Assembly (NCBI GenBank): GCA_937924525.1
Contig: CALDSU010000014.1
Location: 328,983 to 392,982 of the forward strand
Direction: 5' to 3'
Origin: an uncultured Bryobacteraceae bacterium
GTDB taxonomy: Bacteria; Acidobacteriota; Terriglobia; Bryobacterales; Bryobacteraceae
Length of the DNA: 64,000 bases
Positions within the stretch are counted from its first letter, which is position 1, and each line of letters starts with the position of its first letter. Made by a program: the position numbers and the translations under genes. Shown one piece after another: positions 45,245 through 53,759 of the stretch. The notes under the pieces were generated by a model. The model worked only from the letters and a program-made list of their open reading frames with translations. It did not search any database and was not told where the DNA came from.

Positions 45245-45820
45245 ATGTTTTATAGCTTGACGCTCGGTCCGAATGATGACGAGCTGGACGACTATCGTGA
45301 TTTCGACGACGACCCTGAAGGTGCGAGTCTGGACGAGTACGACGCCGGCGGCGACGAAGAAGAGATGGAAGAAGAATCCGACCTGCCGGCGCCGGTAGCG
45401 CCTCCTGTCGTGGAAGAAGAGCTTGCGCCTGCGGTGGAAACCGTCCCGGAACCCGCGGCCGTTCCCGCCGAAGCTCCCGTGGCTGAACCGCCCGCCAAGC
45501 CCGCCGTGAAGGCAAGGAAGGCGGCTCGCCCAGCCCCGGCGAAAAAGGCCGTGAAAAAGGCCCCGGTGAAGAAGGCCGCCCCCAAGGCGGCCAAGAAAGC
45601 GCCGGCCAAAACCAAAGCGAAAGGTGCGAAGAAAACTACGGTGAAGAAAGCAACGAAGAAAGCCCCCCCTGCCAAGGCAGCCAAGAAAGCTCCCGCCAAG
45701 AAGGCCCCGGCCAAAAAGGCTGTCAAAAAGGCCGTAACGAAGGCCCCGGCCAAGAAGGCCTCGGCCAAAAAGGCTGCGGCCAAGAAGGCTCCAGCGAAAA
45801 AGGCCGCCAAAAAGAAGTAG
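45245..45820 (+). CDS. histone H1-like protein with acidic head and PAKKA-type basic tail
   Basis: 191 residues from ATG 45245, chosen because AGGAGG sits 8 nt upstream. The first ~85 residues are strongly acidic (DDELDDYRDFDDDPEGASLDEYDAGGDEEEMEEESD) then Pro/Glu/Ala-rich. From about residue 88 to the end the protein is Lys/Ala/Pro repeats (KKAPVKKAAPKAAKK, KKAPAKKAPAKKAVKK), like the tail of eukaryotic H1 and of bacterial Hc1/AlgP-type proteins. Such tails bind DNA or RNA nonspecifically. The acidic head could self-neutralise the tail or recruit partners. It is a stand-alone gene with its own promoter and terminator, suggesting high, independent expression. Confidence 0.85.
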   Translation: MFYSLTLGPNDDELDDYRDFDDDPEGASLDEYDAGGDEEEMEEESDLPAPVAPPVVEEELAPAVETVPEPAAVPAEAPVAEPPAKPAVKARKAARPAPAKKAVKKAPVKKAAPKAAKKAPAKTKAKGAKKTTVKKATKKAPPAKAAKKAPAKKAPAKKAVKKAVTKAPAKKASAKKAAAKKAPAKKAAKKK

Positions 45821-45842
45821 GCCTCTTTCTGCTGAACTGTCC

Positions 45843-45888
45843 AGAACGGGCGGTTTCCCCAAGGACAGCGCCGCCCGTTCTTTCGTTT
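45843..45888 (+). terminator. Rho-independent terminator of the H1-like gene
   Basis: A perfect 11-bp stem (AGAACGGGCGG at 45843-45853 with CCGCCCGTTCT at 45871-45881), a 17-nt loop and TTCGTTT after it. It lies 22 bp beyond the stop and also faces the converging small gene at 45887, so it may end both transcripts. Confidence 0.88.
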
Positions 45889-46105
45889 AGCTCCTCTTCA
45901 CCACGCCGCGGCAACGCTCGAACAATTCGAGCAGCGCGTCGGCGTATTCTTCCGGGCTGCGTCCCGGCTTCCCCGAGAAACCGGCGGCGGCGGTCCCCCT
46001 GCCATACCCCGTAGTGACCGCAATGAACTTCATCAGTTCGAGGGCAATCTCGTCCCGGCTGCGGCCGGCCGGAGGCGTGTCGGTCTGGGACGTTTCGTCC
46101 GCCAT
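45887..46105 (-). CDS. small hypothetical protein
   Basis: 72 residues from ATG 46105, preferred because AGGAG lies 10 nt upstream; an in-frame ATG three codons earlier is too close to that site. The sequence has a disordered start (MADETSQTDTPPAGRSRDE) and two amphipathic helices (IALELMKFIAVTTGYG and SPEEYADALLELFERCRGVVKR). Family not recognised. It diverges from the HipA-like kinase gene, 86 bp between starts, but shows no antitoxin-like DNA-binding motif. Confidence 0.6.
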   Translation of the reverse strand: MADETSQTDTPPAGRSRDEIALELMKFIAVTTGYGRGTAAAGFSGKPGRSPEEYADALLELFERCRGVVKRS

Positions 46106-46191
46106 CTTCGGCATACTCCTCGCGAATAGGTTTGGGCTCGGCCCGGGAACCAACGGGCCAGTGTGCTAAAACTCTAGATTACTTCATTCCC

Positions 46192-47025
46192 ATGCCGATC
46201 AAGGCGATCCGGCACCTCCGCAGGATGCGCGGCGGCGCGCAGGCGCATCTGGTGGAAGCCGACGACGGGCACTGCTATGTGGTCAAATTCCTGAATAACG
46301 CCCAGCACCGGCGGATCGTCGTGAACGAGGCCGTGGGTTCGATGCTGCTGGAGGCGCTCGCTTTGCCCACGCCCGCCTGGGAGTTCATTGAACTGCCGCG
46401 GGAGATCTGGCGGGAACACCCGGAAATGGCGGTTGAACTGGGGTCACGGCGCCAGCCGCCCGAGGAAGGCTGGCACTTCGGCTCGCGTTATCCCGGCGAT
46501 CCCGCGACGATGGCGGTCTACGATTTCCTGCCCGACACGCTGTTGCCGAAAGTGGCCAACCTCACCGATTTCCTGGGAGCGCTCGTCTTCGACAAATGGG
46601 TGGGGAACGCCGATGCGCGCCAGGCGATTTTCTTCCGCGCCCGTTTGCGCGAGTGGAATCGCGACGAGCCGGTTCACCCCCGCAAGCTGGGCTTCGTTTC
46701 CGTGATGATCGACCATGGGTTTGCCTTTAACGGTCCGCACTGGGAGTATGTGGACGCGCCGCTGCAAGGCCTCTACCTGCGCAAGCAAGTGTACGAGTCC
46801 GTGCGTTCGCTGGAGGACTTCCAGCCGTGGCTCGACCGCGTGGTGCATTTTCCGGAGGAGTTGCTGGATCGCGTGTGGCGGCGCATTCCCCCGGCGTGGA
46901 TCGCCGGCGACGAAGAGCCCTTCGAGCGCCTGCTGGAGATGTTGTTGTGGCGGCGGCGGCGGGTTCCGGACCTGATCGCCGATCTGCGCGACCTGCGCGC
47001 CAGCCTTTTCCCGAACTGGCGATGA
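46192..47025 (+). CDS. HipA-like kinase (HipA_2 type), no HipB partner
   Basis: 277 residues from ATG 46192. Kinase-like elements: HCYVVKFLNNAQHRRIVVNEAVGSML (ATP-site Lys and Glu), FLGALVFDKWVGNADARQAIFF (catalytic-loop Asp and Asn, where HipA has NGDxHxKN) and FVSVMIDHGFAFNG (metal-binding Asp). The C-terminus is helical and Arg-rich. True HipA phosphorylates GltX and is held by HipB; this short family occurs as single genes, and neither flank encodes an HTH antitoxin. Function is therefore uncertain. GH116 follows on the same strand 52 bp downstream. Confidence 0.82.
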   Translation: MPIKAIRHLRRMRGGAQAHLVEADDGHCYVVKFLNNAQHRRIVVNEAVGSMLLEALALPTPAWEFIELPREIWREHPEMAVELGSRRQPPEEGWHFGSRYPGDPATMAVYDFLPDTLLPKVANLTDFLGALVFDKWVGNADARQAIFFRARLREWNRDEPVHPRKLGFVSVMIDHGFAFNGPHWEYVDAPLQGLYLRKQVYESVRSLEDFQPWLDRVVHFPEELLDRVWRRIPPAWIAGDEEPFERLLEMLLWRRRRVPDLIADLRDLRASLFPNWR

Positions 47026-47077
47026 GGGGGTGACATCCGCGCCGGCGCGATCTACAATCAGACCCCGGAGGGACAGG

Positions 47078-49696
47078 ATGAAACTGACCAGGCGAGGATT
47101 CGTCACGGGAGCGGCTTTGGCGGGTGCGGCGGCATCGGGAACCGCCGCGCCGGCGCCGGCTGGCCGCGGGGAATACGGCCGACGCTTCACCGGAGAAGCA
47201 TTGCGGGAGGTCGCGTTCCCTTTGGGCGGGCTGGGCACCGGCACGGTCTCGCTCGGCGGGTACGGGCAATTTCGCGATTGGGAGATCTTCAATCGCCCGC
47301 ATAAGGGCGGCGTGCTGCCGTTCACCTTCGCGGCGCTGCGTTTGAGCGGCGGCGGCCTGAAGCGTCCGCGGGTGCGTGTGCTCGAACGCCAGATGCTGCC
47401 TCCGTATCCGGGCGGTCACGGCGTGCCGCGCGAGGCCGCCCTGGGCCTGCCGCGCTTCCGCGAAGCGGTCTTCACCGGCGCCTACCCGTTCGCGCATGTG
47501 CGCTTCCGCGATGCCAGCGTGCCGGCCGACGTGAGCCTGGAAGCGTTCAATCCGATGATCCCCCTGGCGACGGACGACTCCAGCCTGCCCGTCGCCGTGC
47601 TCCGCTATGCGGTCGCCTCTCGCGCGCCGTCGCGGCTCGACGCCACCATCGCCTTCAGTCTCATGAATCCGGTGGGCTACGATGGCGTGACCAAACTGCG
47701 CGGCCGCCAGGAGAAGTTCTTCGGCCGGAACCGTAACTCGTATCGCGCCGAGGGGAACGCCGCCGGCCTGTTCCTGGACTCGGCCAAGTATCCCGCCGGG
47801 TCGCCGCGCTTCGGCTCCATGGCCTTGCTGACCCGCCCGGGCGATCTCTCTTACCGTCTCGCCTGGGAGCACGGCGCATGGTGGGACGAGTTTCAAAAAT
47901 GGTGGGACGAGTTCGCCGGGGGAGGCCGCTTCCCTGGCGCGCCCGCGCCCGAGTCCGAAGAGGGCGCCACCGAGTACGCCACGCTGGCCGCGCACTTTTC
48001 TCTTGCGCCTGGCGAGACCAAAGAAACCATCTTCGTGCTCGCCTGGCATTTCCCCAACCTCGAGAACTACTGGACGCGGGAGCCGGAGCATCACGGTAAG
48101 GTCCTGCACAACGAATACGGCCGCCGCTGGCAGTCGGCCTGGGAGCCCGCGGCGTACGTGCTGGAGAATCTGGAGAGTCTGCGCCAGCGGTCCCGCGCTT
48201 ACCGCGACGCGTTATGGTCGTCCACCTTGCCGGCGGCAGTCATCGACGCCGTTTCCAGCCAGGCTTCCATCGCCCGCACCAATACGGTGATGGTGCTGGA
48301 AGGCAAGCAGACGCTGGCGTTCGAGGGCTGCAACGACAACTCCGGCTGCTGCCCGATGAACTGCACGCATGTCTACAACTACGAGCAGTCCGTGGCGTTC
48401 CTGTATCCGGACCTGGAACGCAGCATGCGCGAGATCGATTTCCTCACCAACATGCGGCCGGACGGCAGCATGAGCTTTCGCACGCCGGTGCCTTTGCGGC
48501 CGGGCGGCAACCAGAATTTCCCCGCCGCCGACGGGCAAATGGGCTGCGTGATGAAGGTGTACCGGGAATGGATGCTGGGGGCGGACGACGCCTGGCTGCG
48601 ACGGCTGTGGCCCGAGGTGAAGCGGGCGCTCGAATTCGCGTGGGTGAAGTGGGACGCCGACCGCGACGGGGTGATGGAGGGCGAGCAGCACAACACCTAC
48701 GACATCGAGTTCTATGGTCCCAACAGCATGATGGGCACGTTGTATCTAGGCGCGCTGGCCGCCGCCGAGCGCATGGCCGCGCACCTGGGCGAAACCGAAA
48801 CCGCCCGGCGGTATCGCGAATTGCGCGAGGCTGGCGCGCGCCGGCTGGACGAGACGCTGTGGAACGGCGAGTTCTATCCGCAGCGCACCGACTTGCGGGT
48901 CGAGAAGGCTGCTAAGTATCAGTACGGCGACGGCTGCCTGTCCGACCAGTTGCTCGGCCAGTGGTTCGCCGAAGTAGTGGGCCTGGGCAAACTGCTGCCC
49001 GCCGAGCACGTCCGCACCGCGCTGGCGTCCATCTTCCGCTACAACTTCCGGCAGGACTTCACCGACTTCCCCAACACCCAGCGGCTCTACGCCCTGAATG
49101 ACGAAAAAGGACTGCTGCTGTGCAGTTGGCCGCGCGGGGGACGTCCGGCGATTCCCTTCCCGTATTCGGATGAAGTCTGGACCGGGATCGAATACCAGGT
49201 GGCCGCGCACCTGATGTACGAGGGCCTGGTGAAAGAGGGACTGGCGATCGTCGAGGCGGCCCGCGACCGGTACAACGGAGTGCGGCGCAATCCCTGGAAC
49301 GAGGTCGAATGCGGCCACCATTACGCACGGGCGATGTCGAGCTGGTCGCTGCTGACCGCGCTGTCGGGTTTCGCCTGGTCGGCGCCGGCTCGCATGTTGC
49401 GCTTCCGGCCGCGGGTGCCCGGTCCCGTGTTTCGCGCGCTGTTTTCCACCGGACAAGCCTGGGGAGTTTACACGCAGCAGCAGAGCCCGCCGCAGATGAG
49501 CGTGGAACTGGCGGTCCAGGGAGGCGTGCTGGAGTTGGCCGAGTTGGGCGTTCCGGCGGCGGGGGCCCACCTGCGGGCGCGGGGCGTGCCCGGCGCGCGC
49601 GTGGAGACGCGGGACGGCGAGGCGCTGGTGCGCTTCGATCCTCCGGTCCGGGTGGAGCCGAGCGGCAAGCTCGCGCTGACCCTGGCCGGAGCTTAG
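47078..49696 (+). CDS. Tat-exported GH116 (GBA2-type) beta-glucosidase/glucosylceramidase family enzyme
   Basis: 872 residues from ATG 47078, preceded by GGAGG. The leader MKLTRRGFVTGAALAGAAASG is a canonical Tat signal. The N-terminal beta-sandwich domain has REVAFPLGGLGTGTVSLGGYGQFRDWEIFN, the start signature of GBA2 relatives. The (alpha/alpha)6 catalytic domain contains ALEFAWVKWDADRDGVMEGEQHNTYDIEFYGPNSMMGTLY, the most conserved block, and GIEYQVAAHLMYEGLVKEGL with NPWNEVECGHHYARAMSSW near the end. GH116 enzymes remove beta-linked glucose, xylose or GlcNAc; the exported enzyme presumably acts on plant or lipid glycosides. Confidence 0.92.
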   Translation: MKLTRRGFVTGAALAGAAASGTAAPAPAGRGEYGRRFTGEALREVAFPLGGLGTGTVSLGGYGQFRDWEIFNRPHKGGVLPFTFAALRLSGGGLKRPRVRVLERQMLPPYPGGHGVPREAALGLPRFREAVFTGAYPFAHVRFRDASVPADVSLEAFNPMIPLATDDSSLPVAVLRYAVASRAPSRLDATIAFSLMNPVGYDGVTKLRGRQEKFFGRNRNSYRAEGNAAGLFLDSAKYPAGSPRFGSMALLTRPGDLSYRLAWEHGAWWDEFQKWWDEFAGGGRFPGAPAPESEEGATEYATLAAHFSLAPGETKETIFVLAWHFPNLENYWTREPEHHGKVLHNEYGRRWQSAWEPAAYVLENLESLRQRSRAYRDALWSSTLPAAVIDAVSSQASIARTNTVMVLEGKQTLAFEGCNDNSGCCPMNCTHVYNYEQSVAFLYPDLERSMREIDFLTNMRPDGSMSFRTPVPLRPGGNQNFPAADGQMGCVMKVYREWMLGADDAWLRRLWPEVKRALEFAWVKWDADRDGVMEGEQHNTYDIEFYGPNSMMGTLYLGALAAAERMAAHLGETETARRYRELREAGARRLDETLWNGEFYPQRTDLRVEKAAKYQYGDGCLSDQLLGQWFAEVVGLGKLLPAEHVRTALASIFRYNFRQDFTDFPNTQRLYALNDEKGLLLCSWPRGGRPAIPFPYSDEVWTGIEYQVAAHLMYEGLVKEGLAIVEAARDRYNGVRRNPWNEVECGHHYARAMSSWSLLTALSGFAWSAPARMLRFRPRVPGPVFRALFSTGQAWGVYTQQQSPPQMSVELAVQGGVLELAELGVPAAGAHLRARGVPGARVETRDGEALVRFDPPVRVEPSGKLALTLAGA

Positions 49697-49702
49697 GCGG
49701 CA

Positions 49703-50629
49703 ATGCTGACGGCGGGAAGTACGATGCCCGAAAAGCGGATGACGGTGGCGGTCGCGCAGGTGGGTTCGATCCTGTTCGACACGGCGGCGACGCTCCGCCG
49801 CGTGGAAGAGTACTGCCGGAAGGCGCACGCGGCCCAAGCCGCGCTGGTGGTGTTTCCCGAAGCGCTCCTGGGCGGATACCCGAAAGGCATGACCTTCGGC
49901 GTCCGCGTCGGGGTCCGGACCACCGAAGGCCGGGAGTGGTTCCGCCGCTACGCCGCGTCCGCCATCAGGGTTCCCGGTCCGGAGACCCAACGGCTCCAGG
50001 AACTGGCGGACGAACTCGGTCTCACCATCGTGATTGGCGTGGTCGAGCGGGCGGGGCACACCCTGTATTGCAGCGCCCTGACCCTCTGGCCCGGCGCCCC
50101 GCTGCGCCTGCATCGCAAGCTGATGCCCACCGCCGCGGAGCGCTACCTGTGGGGGATGGGTGACGGCTCCACCCTGGGCGTGGCGGACACGCCCGCCGGA
50201 CGCATCGGAACGGCCATCTGCTGGGAAAATTACCTGCCGGCTTACCGCGCCTACCTCTACGAGCAGGGGGTCGAACTGTGGTGCGCTCCTACCGTCGACG
50301 ACCGCCCGATGTGGCAGGTGAGCATGCGACACGTGGCCTACGAGGGACGTTGCTTTGTCCTCAGCGCCTGCCAGCGCCTCACGCGCGCGGACTGCCCCGC
50401 GGACTACCCGTCCGCGTGGCCCGACGACGGTTCCGAGATTCTGATCCGGGGAGGCAGTCTGATCGTTTCGCCGCTGGGGGACGTGGTGGCCGGTCCGGCG
50501 GAAGGCGAAACGCTGCTCACCGCGGGCATCGACCCCGACGACATTCCGCGCGCCAGGTTCGACCTGGACGTTGCGGGGCACTACCGCCGCCCGGATATTT
50601 TCTCCTTGCGGGTCCGCGGAGGGCAGTAG
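49703..50629 (+). CDS. nitrilase
   Basis: 308 residues from ATG 49703; ATG 49724 is an alternative, since conserved sequence only starts at MTVAVAQVGSILFDTAATL. The triad is Glu in LVVFPEALLGGYPKGM, Lys in RLHRKLMPTAAERY and Cys in TAICWENYLPAYR. The CWENY signature and the GGYPKG loop are those of true nitrilases (nitrile to acid plus ammonia) rather than amidases. SMRHVAYEGRCFVLSACQ is the conserved C-terminal block. No signal peptide, so cytoplasmic. It begins 6 nt after the GH116 stop; plant cyanogenic or glucosinolate-derived nitriles released by a glucosidase would be a logical substrate source, which is speculation. Confidence 0.92.
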   Translation: MLTAGSTMPEKRMTVAVAQVGSILFDTAATLRRVEEYCRKAHAAQAALVVFPEALLGGYPKGMTFGVRVGVRTTEGREWFRRYAASAIRVPGPETQRLQELADELGLTIVIGVVERAGHTLYCSALTLWPGAPLRLHRKLMPTAAERYLWGMGDGSTLGVADTPAGRIGTAICWENYLPAYRAYLYEQGVELWCAPTVDDRPMWQVSMRHVAYEGRCFVLSACQRLTRADCPADYPSAWPDDGSEILIRGGSLIVSPLGDVVAGPAEGETLLTAGIDPDDIPRARFDLDVAGHYRRPDIFSLRVRGGQ

Positions 50630-50633
50630 CGCC

Positions 50634-51725
50634 TCAGGGGCCGGACAACTCCCGCAGGTCAATCACCGCGATGGTCTGCCGCTGGTTGCGCGTGCAATTG
50701 AAGAGCACGTAGTGTCCCAGGCGGTCGAACGAGGGGTGGCCGTGAATCTTGCCTTTTTCGCGAAAATCGGCAGCCAGCAGCCGGGTGTTTCCCGTCGCGG
50801 TTTCCATCAGCCACAGCCGGTTTTCGAAGTCATCGAGGACCAGGCGTTGGCCGTCGGCGGTGGCTGCCGCGTGCCAGTACCAGCCCTCGCGCAGGACCTG
50901 CCAGGAACCGTCCTTGCGCACCAGCAACACGCCCAGGCGGTCGAAGATCATCGTCATGTCGCCAGTGCCCGCCACCCAAGCCTCGTGCGTGATCCATTCC
51001 TTGAGCGGCGTCTTCCACCTCTTCGGGTCCGTGGAGGCGTAGAACGGCCGGTTGCCCGTGCCGTCCGGACGCACCACCCAACTCCGCTGCGGCGCGTAGC
51101 CGCCGGTCTCCCACCCGTAGAAGATCAGCGGATCGGTGGGACTGTGCTGGACGTGACCGATCCGAAAACCCTGCTGAATCACGCGGCGGTACTCGCCGGT
51201 CTTCAGATGCAGGCGGCCTATCTCCCAAGTGTCGCGGTCGCGCTGCCCGTTGATCACCAGCCACTCGAGATCGTGGCTCAGCGTAGGCTGGTGGAGCCCG
51301 CCTACCATCGGCTGCGGGAACTCTCCCACGCGGCGCCTGGCGAACGACTCGATGTCGATCTCGAACACCTCCGCCCCTTGGGTGTAGAACAGCCGGCGCG
51401 CGTCCTTCGGGTGCGGGCAGGCGCCATAAGCCGCCACGCCAGGCTCGGCGGTCAACTGCACGATGCGGCCGCTCTCCACCTCCACGCGGTAAATCTGCGG
51501 CGAACCGGTCCGGTCCGAGCCGAAGATGATGTACCGGTTGTCCGCGGTGAAGTTGGAAAAGTGGTAATAGAGGTTCGCGCTTGCGCCCGGACCCGCGGTC
51601 AATTCGTGCACCCGCAGGCCCGTGGCCGGATCCAGATAAGAGGTCCGCTCCACGCCCCAGTCTCTGCCGACCTGCGCGCTCAGGGCAGCGGCGCAGACCA
51701 GAACGAGCAAAGTTCGTCCAAGCAT
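50634..51725 (-). CDS. PL22-like oligogalacturonate lyase / exported beta-propeller
   Basis: 363 residues. Signal peptide MLGRTLLVLVCAAALSAQ. Seven-bladed propeller repeats are evident: NRYIIFGSDRTGSPQIYRVEVESGRIVQLT, RRLFYTQGAEVFEIDIESF, WLVINGQRDRDTWEIGRLHLKTGE, YVLFNCTRNQRQTIAVIDL. Family-specific His-containing loops are GLHQPTLSHDLEW, IGHVQHSPTDPLIFYGW and EWITHEAWVAGTGD, which match the metal-coordinating histidines of oligogalacturonide lyases (PL22). These release unsaturated uronate from pectin dimers. A signal peptide is unusual for PL22, which is often cytoplasmic, so a different propeller function is possible. Confidence 0.75.
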   Translation of the reverse strand: MLGRTLLVLVCAAALSAQVGRDWGVERTSYLDPATGLRVHELTAGPGASANLYYHFSNFTADNRYIIFGSDRTGSPQIYRVEVESGRIVQLTAEPGVAAYGACPHPKDARRLFYTQGAEVFEIDIESFARRRVGEFPQPMVGGLHQPTLSHDLEWLVINGQRDRDTWEIGRLHLKTGEYRRVIQQGFRIGHVQHSPTDPLIFYGWETGGYAPQRSWVVRPDGTGNRPFYASTDPKRWKTPLKEWITHEAWVAGTGDMTMIFDRLGVLLVRKDGSWQVLREGWYWHAAATADGQRLVLDDFENRLWLMETATGNTRLLAADFREKGKIHGHPSFDRLGHYVLFNCTRNQRQTIAVIDLRELSGP

Positions 51726-51923
51726 AGAATCCTTCCCTCACGGCCGGAAAAAGGTCCCGGGCGCGAACGACTCGCCGGCGCGAGCCGCGGTCGCCAGGCT
51801 CATCGCCATCCACTGCCGCCGGCAAATGCGCACGACCGTCATTCTCTCGCGTGCGCGCCGGCGTTGCATCCACGGGATTGGACGAGCCGCGGGCCCGCCG
51901 GGCCGCTTTGCTACCGTGGACGG

Positions 51924-52688
51924 GTGTTCGCCACCGAACTGAAAGCCCGCCTCCGCCGCGGAGAACTCACGCTCGGGCCCATGATGAGTTTCGATTTCTG
52001 GCCCGGCTACCTCGAAATCTTCAAAGCCGAGGGGATGGATTTTGTGTTCCTTGACCTGGAACACAGCGCCGCGTCGCTCCGGGACGTGGAGGAGATCTGC
52101 CGGGTGGGGCGGTTAATCGGCTTGCCGGTGCTGCTGCGGCCGGAAGCCAGCGTATACCATCTGATCCGCAGGTATGTGGATATGGGGCCCGCTGGTCTGA
52201 TTCTGCCCTGGACCGAGCAGGCCGCGCAATTGGACGCCGTGCAGGACGGGTTGTTTCTGCCGCCGAAGGGCAAGCGCGGGCCGGGCGGACCGGCGATCTT
52301 CGCCAACCGCGGCCTGGATCGCGCCGCCTGGGACGAGGTCGAAGAGAGCCTCTGCGTGGTGATGCAGATCGAGAGCCCGCGCGGCCTCGCCAACCTGCCG
52401 GAACTCGGCGCACGGGACTGGGTGGACGCGATCCTGGTGGGTCCTTACGACCTGTCACTGAATCTTGGCCGGCACGGCCAGATGGATCACCCCGAGGTGA
52501 TCGAGGCCATCGACCACATTCACCGCGGTGCGCAGGCTTTGGGCAAGCCGTGCGGCATGGTGATCGGGATGCCGGAACAGGCGGCCTTCTGGCGCGCCCG
52601 CGGCTTCCACTTTCTGGTGACCGGCGAAGTGAGCGTCATGATCCGCCAGCGCACGCGGCAATTCGTCGAAACCATTCGCGCGCTGTAG
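51924..52688 (+). CDS. HpcH/HpaI-family aldolase
   Basis: 254 residues from GTG 51924; the very long open frame upstream is the shadow of the lyase gene. The TIM-barrel aldolase signature is complete: GPMMSFDFWPGYLEIFKAEGMDFVFLDLEHSAAS (catalytic His in DLEHS), PVLLRPEASVYHLIRR (substrate-binding Arg), VVMQIESPRGLANLPEL (metal-binding Glu) and VDAILVGPYDLSLNLG (metal-binding Asp). These class II aldolases split 2-keto-3-deoxy sugar acids to pyruvate and an aldehyde. This fits the surrounding uronate and sugar-acid genes. Confidence 0.92.
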   Translation: MFATELKARLRRGELTLGPMMSFDFWPGYLEIFKAEGMDFVFLDLEHSAASLRDVEEICRVGRLIGLPVLLRPEASVYHLIRRYVDMGPAGLILPWTEQAAQLDAVQDGLFLPPKGKRGPGGPAIFANRGLDRAAWDEVEESLCVVMQIESPRGLANLPELGARDWVDAILVGPYDLSLNLGRHGQMDHPEVIEAIDHIHRGAQALGKPCGMVIGMPEQAAFWRARGFHFLVTGEVSVMIRQRTRQFVETIRAL

Positions 52689-52713
52689 GCCGGACGCGGC
52701 CAGCCGGAATCGC

Positions 52714-53685
52714 TCAGGGAAGATCGTAGAAGTCGTAGGTGTACGTCCAGCGCGTCGACTTGCCAGGCTCGGCCTCCACATCGATGTAAGGTTCCGGGGA
52801 GAAGACGGAACGGATGGACCAATAGACCACCTTCGCCAGCGGGCGGTCGCCAGTGATCCGGACGCCGGCGCGCGCCTTGCGGTTCTCGACGCGAATGTCG
52901 TAGTCCGCCGCGGACGGACCCTGGCCGGAGAATTCGCCGAATACGCTCTCCCCTTCCTGGAGTTCCCGCTGGTAGTGGACTTCGCCTCCCCGGATGACCG
53001 CCAGGTCGTTGGTGAACGGCCGTACCGGGCGCAGATCGAACGGAAACTTCACCCAGGTAGCCGGCCCGGTGGGCTCGCCATCGATCACAAAGAAATTGTG
53101 GTTGTACTGCTGCGCCTGAATGCGGCGGCGGCCGGTGTTCTGGAGCTCATGTTCGATCACCAGGCGCGGCTGATCGCGATCGAGGCGCATCACTTTCGTG
53201 TACCGGTACGCGTAGCCGTTCGGCGCGGAAAGCGTGTGCGTGAAGCGGATGCGGTCGCGCCCGGCCTTCACCGTCCACTGGCCCGGGTCCGTGATTTCGT
53301 AGGTGTGAAATCCCTGGTAGGGCTGGTCATCGGGACGCCGGCAAACGCCCACGCCAATCCGCACGAAAGTCTCGCCGGGTTTGGCTTCTTCGTAGCCCAG
53401 GCCGCCCTCGGCGAAGCGGAACTCCTCCACCGGCCCCATGATCGCGTCGTGCAGCTTGGGATCGTACCGCGTGAACCACTGGCCGAAGTACTCGTGGCGC
53501 TCCGTGCGGAGGCTGTACGTGTTCCCGGACCAGTCGAAGCGCGTGCCGCGGTAGTAACCGCGCTCCGGATCGGGCAGGTAGATTTTCGCGGTGATGGCGC
53601 GGTTGCGGATTTCCGCGGCGGGGAAGTCCGCGGCGGACAGGACCATCGCGAAGGCGCCAAGCGCGGCGAGCAGCAGAGTCGGCAT
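52714..53685 (-). CDS. exported aldose-epimerase-fold hypothetical protein
   Basis: 323 residues from ATG 53685. Signal peptide MPTLLLAALGAFAMVLSAA. The mature part is all beta: ITAKIYLPDPERGYYRGTRFDWSGN, a Tyr/Trp-rich block EYFGQWFTRYDPKLHDAIMGPVEEF, RFTHTLSAPNGYAYRYTKVM, LVIEHELQNTGRRRIQAQQYNHNFFVID and YIDVEAEPGKSTRWTYTYDFY. This is the supersandwich of galactose-mutarotase-like proteins, and NHNFF has the His used by that fold. Catalytic activity is not established. The converging aldolase stop is 25 bp away. Confidence 0.72.
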   Translation of the reverse strand: MPTLLLAALGAFAMVLSAADFPAAEIRNRAITAKIYLPDPERGYYRGTRFDWSGNTYSLRTERHEYFGQWFTRYDPKLHDAIMGPVEEFRFAEGGLGYEEAKPGETFVRIGVGVCRRPDDQPYQGFHTYEITDPGQWTVKAGRDRIRFTHTLSAPNGYAYRYTKVMRLDRDQPRLVIEHELQNTGRRRIQAQQYNHNFFVIDGEPTGPATWVKFPFDLRPVRPFTNDLAVIRGGEVHYQRELQEGESVFGEFSGQGPSAADYDIRVENRKARAGVRITGDRPLAKVVYWSIRSVFSPEPYIDVEAEPGKSTRWTYTYDFYDLP

Positions 53686-53759
53686 CAGCCTTATTGTAGG
53701 CCGCCTGGGCTGCTGTACCATGGGGAGTCACACCGTCTTCCGGCGATCCGGCCTGGCCC

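Noticed and set aside
48746..50662. A 638-codon minus-strand frame across the GH116 and nitrilase genes
   Set aside because: Antisense of two well-supported enzymes; no motif recognised.
51738..51842. A 34-codon minus-strand frame MTVVRICRRQWMAMSLATAARAG resembling a Tat leader
   Set aside because: It stops after 34 codons with no domain; it may be a relic of a truncated exported protein but cannot be supported.
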